From Nocardioides cavernae (GTDB lineage Bacteria; Actinomycetota; Actinomycetes; Propionibacteriales; Nocardioidaceae): a DNA stretch of 64,000 bases. Shown in pieces: positions 62,907 to 64,000 of the stretch. The notes beneath the pieces were generated by a model. The model was given only the letters and a program-made list of their open reading frames with translations, was not told the origin of the DNA and ran no database searches. The position numbers and the translations under genes were made by a program. How positions within the stretch are numbered: the first letter of the stretch is position 1; every line of letters starts with the position of its first letter. Location of the stretch: positions 4,774,001 through 4,838,000 of the forward strand of contig NZ_JAFBCA010000001.1 of NCBI RefSeq assembly GCF_016907475.1, given 5' to 3'.

Positions 62907-64000
62907 ATGTCGACGAAGACCGCTCGTGTGCGCTCCTCCTACCGCTGCTCGGAGTGCGGGTGGGAGACCGTCAAGTGGGTCGGCCGCTGCGGGGAGTGCC
63001 AGGCCTGGGGGTCCGTCGCCGAGGCGGGCGCGCCGACCCTGCGCGCCGCCGCCGGTCCGGTCTCGACGCCGGCGGTGCCCATCGGCCAGGTCTCGATCAC
63101 GGAGTCGGTCGCCCGCCCCAGCGGGGTGCCCGAGCTCGACCGCGTCCTCGGTGGCGGGCTGGTGCCGGGCGCCGCGATCCTGCTGGCCGGCGAGCCGGGT
63201 GTCGGCAAGAGCACGCTGCTGCTCGAGGTCGCTGCGCAGACCGCGAGCACCCGGCAGCGCACCCTCTACGTCACCGGCGAGGAGTCAGCCGCCCAGGTGC
63301 GGTTGCGCGCCGACCGCACCGGCGGTGTGCACGACGAGCTGTTCCTCGCCGCGGAGACCGACCTCGGGGCGGTGCTCACACACATCGAGGACGTACGTCC
63401 GACGCTGCTGGTCGTCGACTCGATCCAGACGATCGGCGCCTCTGGCATCGACGGCGTCCCCGGTGGCGTCACCCAGGTCAAGGAGGTCGCCGCTGCGCTG
63501 ATCCGCGTCGCCAAGACCCGCAACATCACCACCATGATCGTCGGCCACGTCACCAAGGACGGGTCGATCGCCGGCCCGCGGGTGCTCGAGCACCTCGTCG
63601 ACGTGGTGCTCCACTTCGAGGGCGACCGCAACTCCCGCTTCCGCATGGTCCGTGCCATGAAGAACCGCTACGGCCCCGTCGACGAGGTGGGCTGCTTCGA
63701 CCTCTCCTCCGAGGGCATCTCCGCCGTCACCGACCCGACCGGGCTCTTCGTCGAGCACCACACCCAGGACGTCTCCGGCACCTGCGTGGCCGTGACGATG
63801 GAGGGACGCCGACCGCTGCTGGCCGAGGTGCAGGCGCTGCTGACGCCGTCGCCGCTCGAGCGCCCCCGCCGCACGGTCTCGGGCGTGGAGTCGTCGCGGG
63901 TCGACATGGTGCTCGCCGTCCTCCAACGGCACGCCCGGCTGCGGATCGCGGGCAGCGACACGTTCGTCGCGACCGTCGGCGGGGCCAAGCTGCACGACCC
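62907..64000 (+). CDS. radA: DNA repair protein RadA/Sms (3' end outside the window)
   Basis: First 364 codons. The Cys4 zinc finger (Cys14, Cys17, Cys28, Cys31), the RecA-like core with Walker A GEPGVGKST (95-103), and the RadA-specific KNRYG motif (252-256) are all visible, then the start of the Lon-like domain. A branch-migration helicase acting in recombination. The ATG lies 7 nt downstream of TAGCGT (leaderless). Confidence 0.95.
   Translation, partial: MSTKTARVRSSYRCSECGWETVKWVGRCGECQAWGSVAEAGAPTLRAAAGPVSTPAVPIGQVSITESVARPSGVPELDRVLGGGLVPGAAILLAGEPGVGKSTLLLEVAAQTASTRQRTLYVTGEESAAQVRLRADRTGGVHDELFLAAETDLGAVLTHIEDVRPTLLVVDSIQTIGASGIDGVPGGVTQVKEVAAALIRVAKTRNITTMIVGHVTKDGSIAGPRVLEHLVDVVLHFEGDRNSRFRMVRAMKNRYGPVDEVGCFDLSSEGISAVTDPTGLFVEHHTQDVSGTCVAVTMEGRRPLLAEVQALLTPSPLERPRRTVSGVESSRVDMVLAVLQRHARLRIAGSDTFVATVGGAKLHD

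Noticed and set aside
1..64000. tRNA, rRNA, insertion sequence or prophage genes
   Set aside because: No cloverleaf, rRNA core sequence, transposase or integrase was recognised on either strand by eye; a covariance-model scan would be needed to be certain about small RNAs.

Overview
The window is about 72-75% G+C and carries the typical gene set of a high-GC Gram-positive bacterium: Rex, BldC, a BldN-type sigma factor, leaderless GTG/ATG genes and 4-nt GTGA/ATGA stop-start overlaps. Gene order resembles, from memory, the hemL-ccs-men and hemBCDA-rex-bldN-proC-ppx neighbourhoods of Mycobacterium and Streptomyces. Codon use and protein style suggest a Nocardioidaceae-like actinobacterium. This is an inference; no rRNA is present to settle it. 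The window is chromosomal housekeeping DNA. I saw no phage, plasmid, transposon, CRISPR array, tRNA or rRNA.

Region 1 (1-22.4 kb), respiratory chain and menaquinone: the 5' end of the complex I operon (nuoA-B-C-D, leftward) lies next to menG. Further right are menF, menD-menC-menE (leftward, translationally coupled) and menA. Interleaved are an L,D-transpeptidase, a degenerate adenylate-forming protein, a metal-dependent hydrolase, a secreted GH16 glycosidase and two closely similar MFS transporters. The MFS genes bracket a group of small envelope proteins, one built from a duplicated Cys-bounded domain. An Eis-type acetyltransferase and an HTH_42 protein close the region.

Region 2 (22.3-35.8 kb), cytochrome c assembly and haem: a leftward series hemL - histidine phosphatase - resA - ccdA - resB - ccsB (system II cytochrome c maturation), a lytic transglycosylase, then rex - hemA - hemC - cobA/hemD - hemB. 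Rex-type operators can be read at both the nuoA and rex promoters. The redox sensor encoded here therefore probably links NADH/NAD+ balance to complex I and haem supply.

Region 3 (35.8-53.1 kb): a luciferase-like monooxygenase, glutaredoxin, acyl-CoA ligase, HAD-IB phosphatase, BldN-like ECF sigma factor with a membrane partner, PlsC-type acyltransferase, NAD-dependent epimerase, the tiny bS22-type ribosomal protein, BldC, a proline-catabolism/deacetylase operon, an ABC exporter with a TetR regulator, a TIM-barrel isomerase, a Ppx/GppA phosphatase and a DUF3109 protein.

Region 4 (53.1-60.2 kb), the most unusual part: seven rightward, mostly overlapping genes behind one consensus leaderless promoter form an ebo-type cluster (EboC, EboA, EboB, EboE, EboF). 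The position usually held by the dehydroquinate-synthase-like EboD is taken by an inositol-phosphate-synthase homologue, and there is an additional TIM-barrel isomerase. The product of such a pathway is unknown to me. A VOC protein, a methyltransferase, a LacI regulator and the start of radA end the window.
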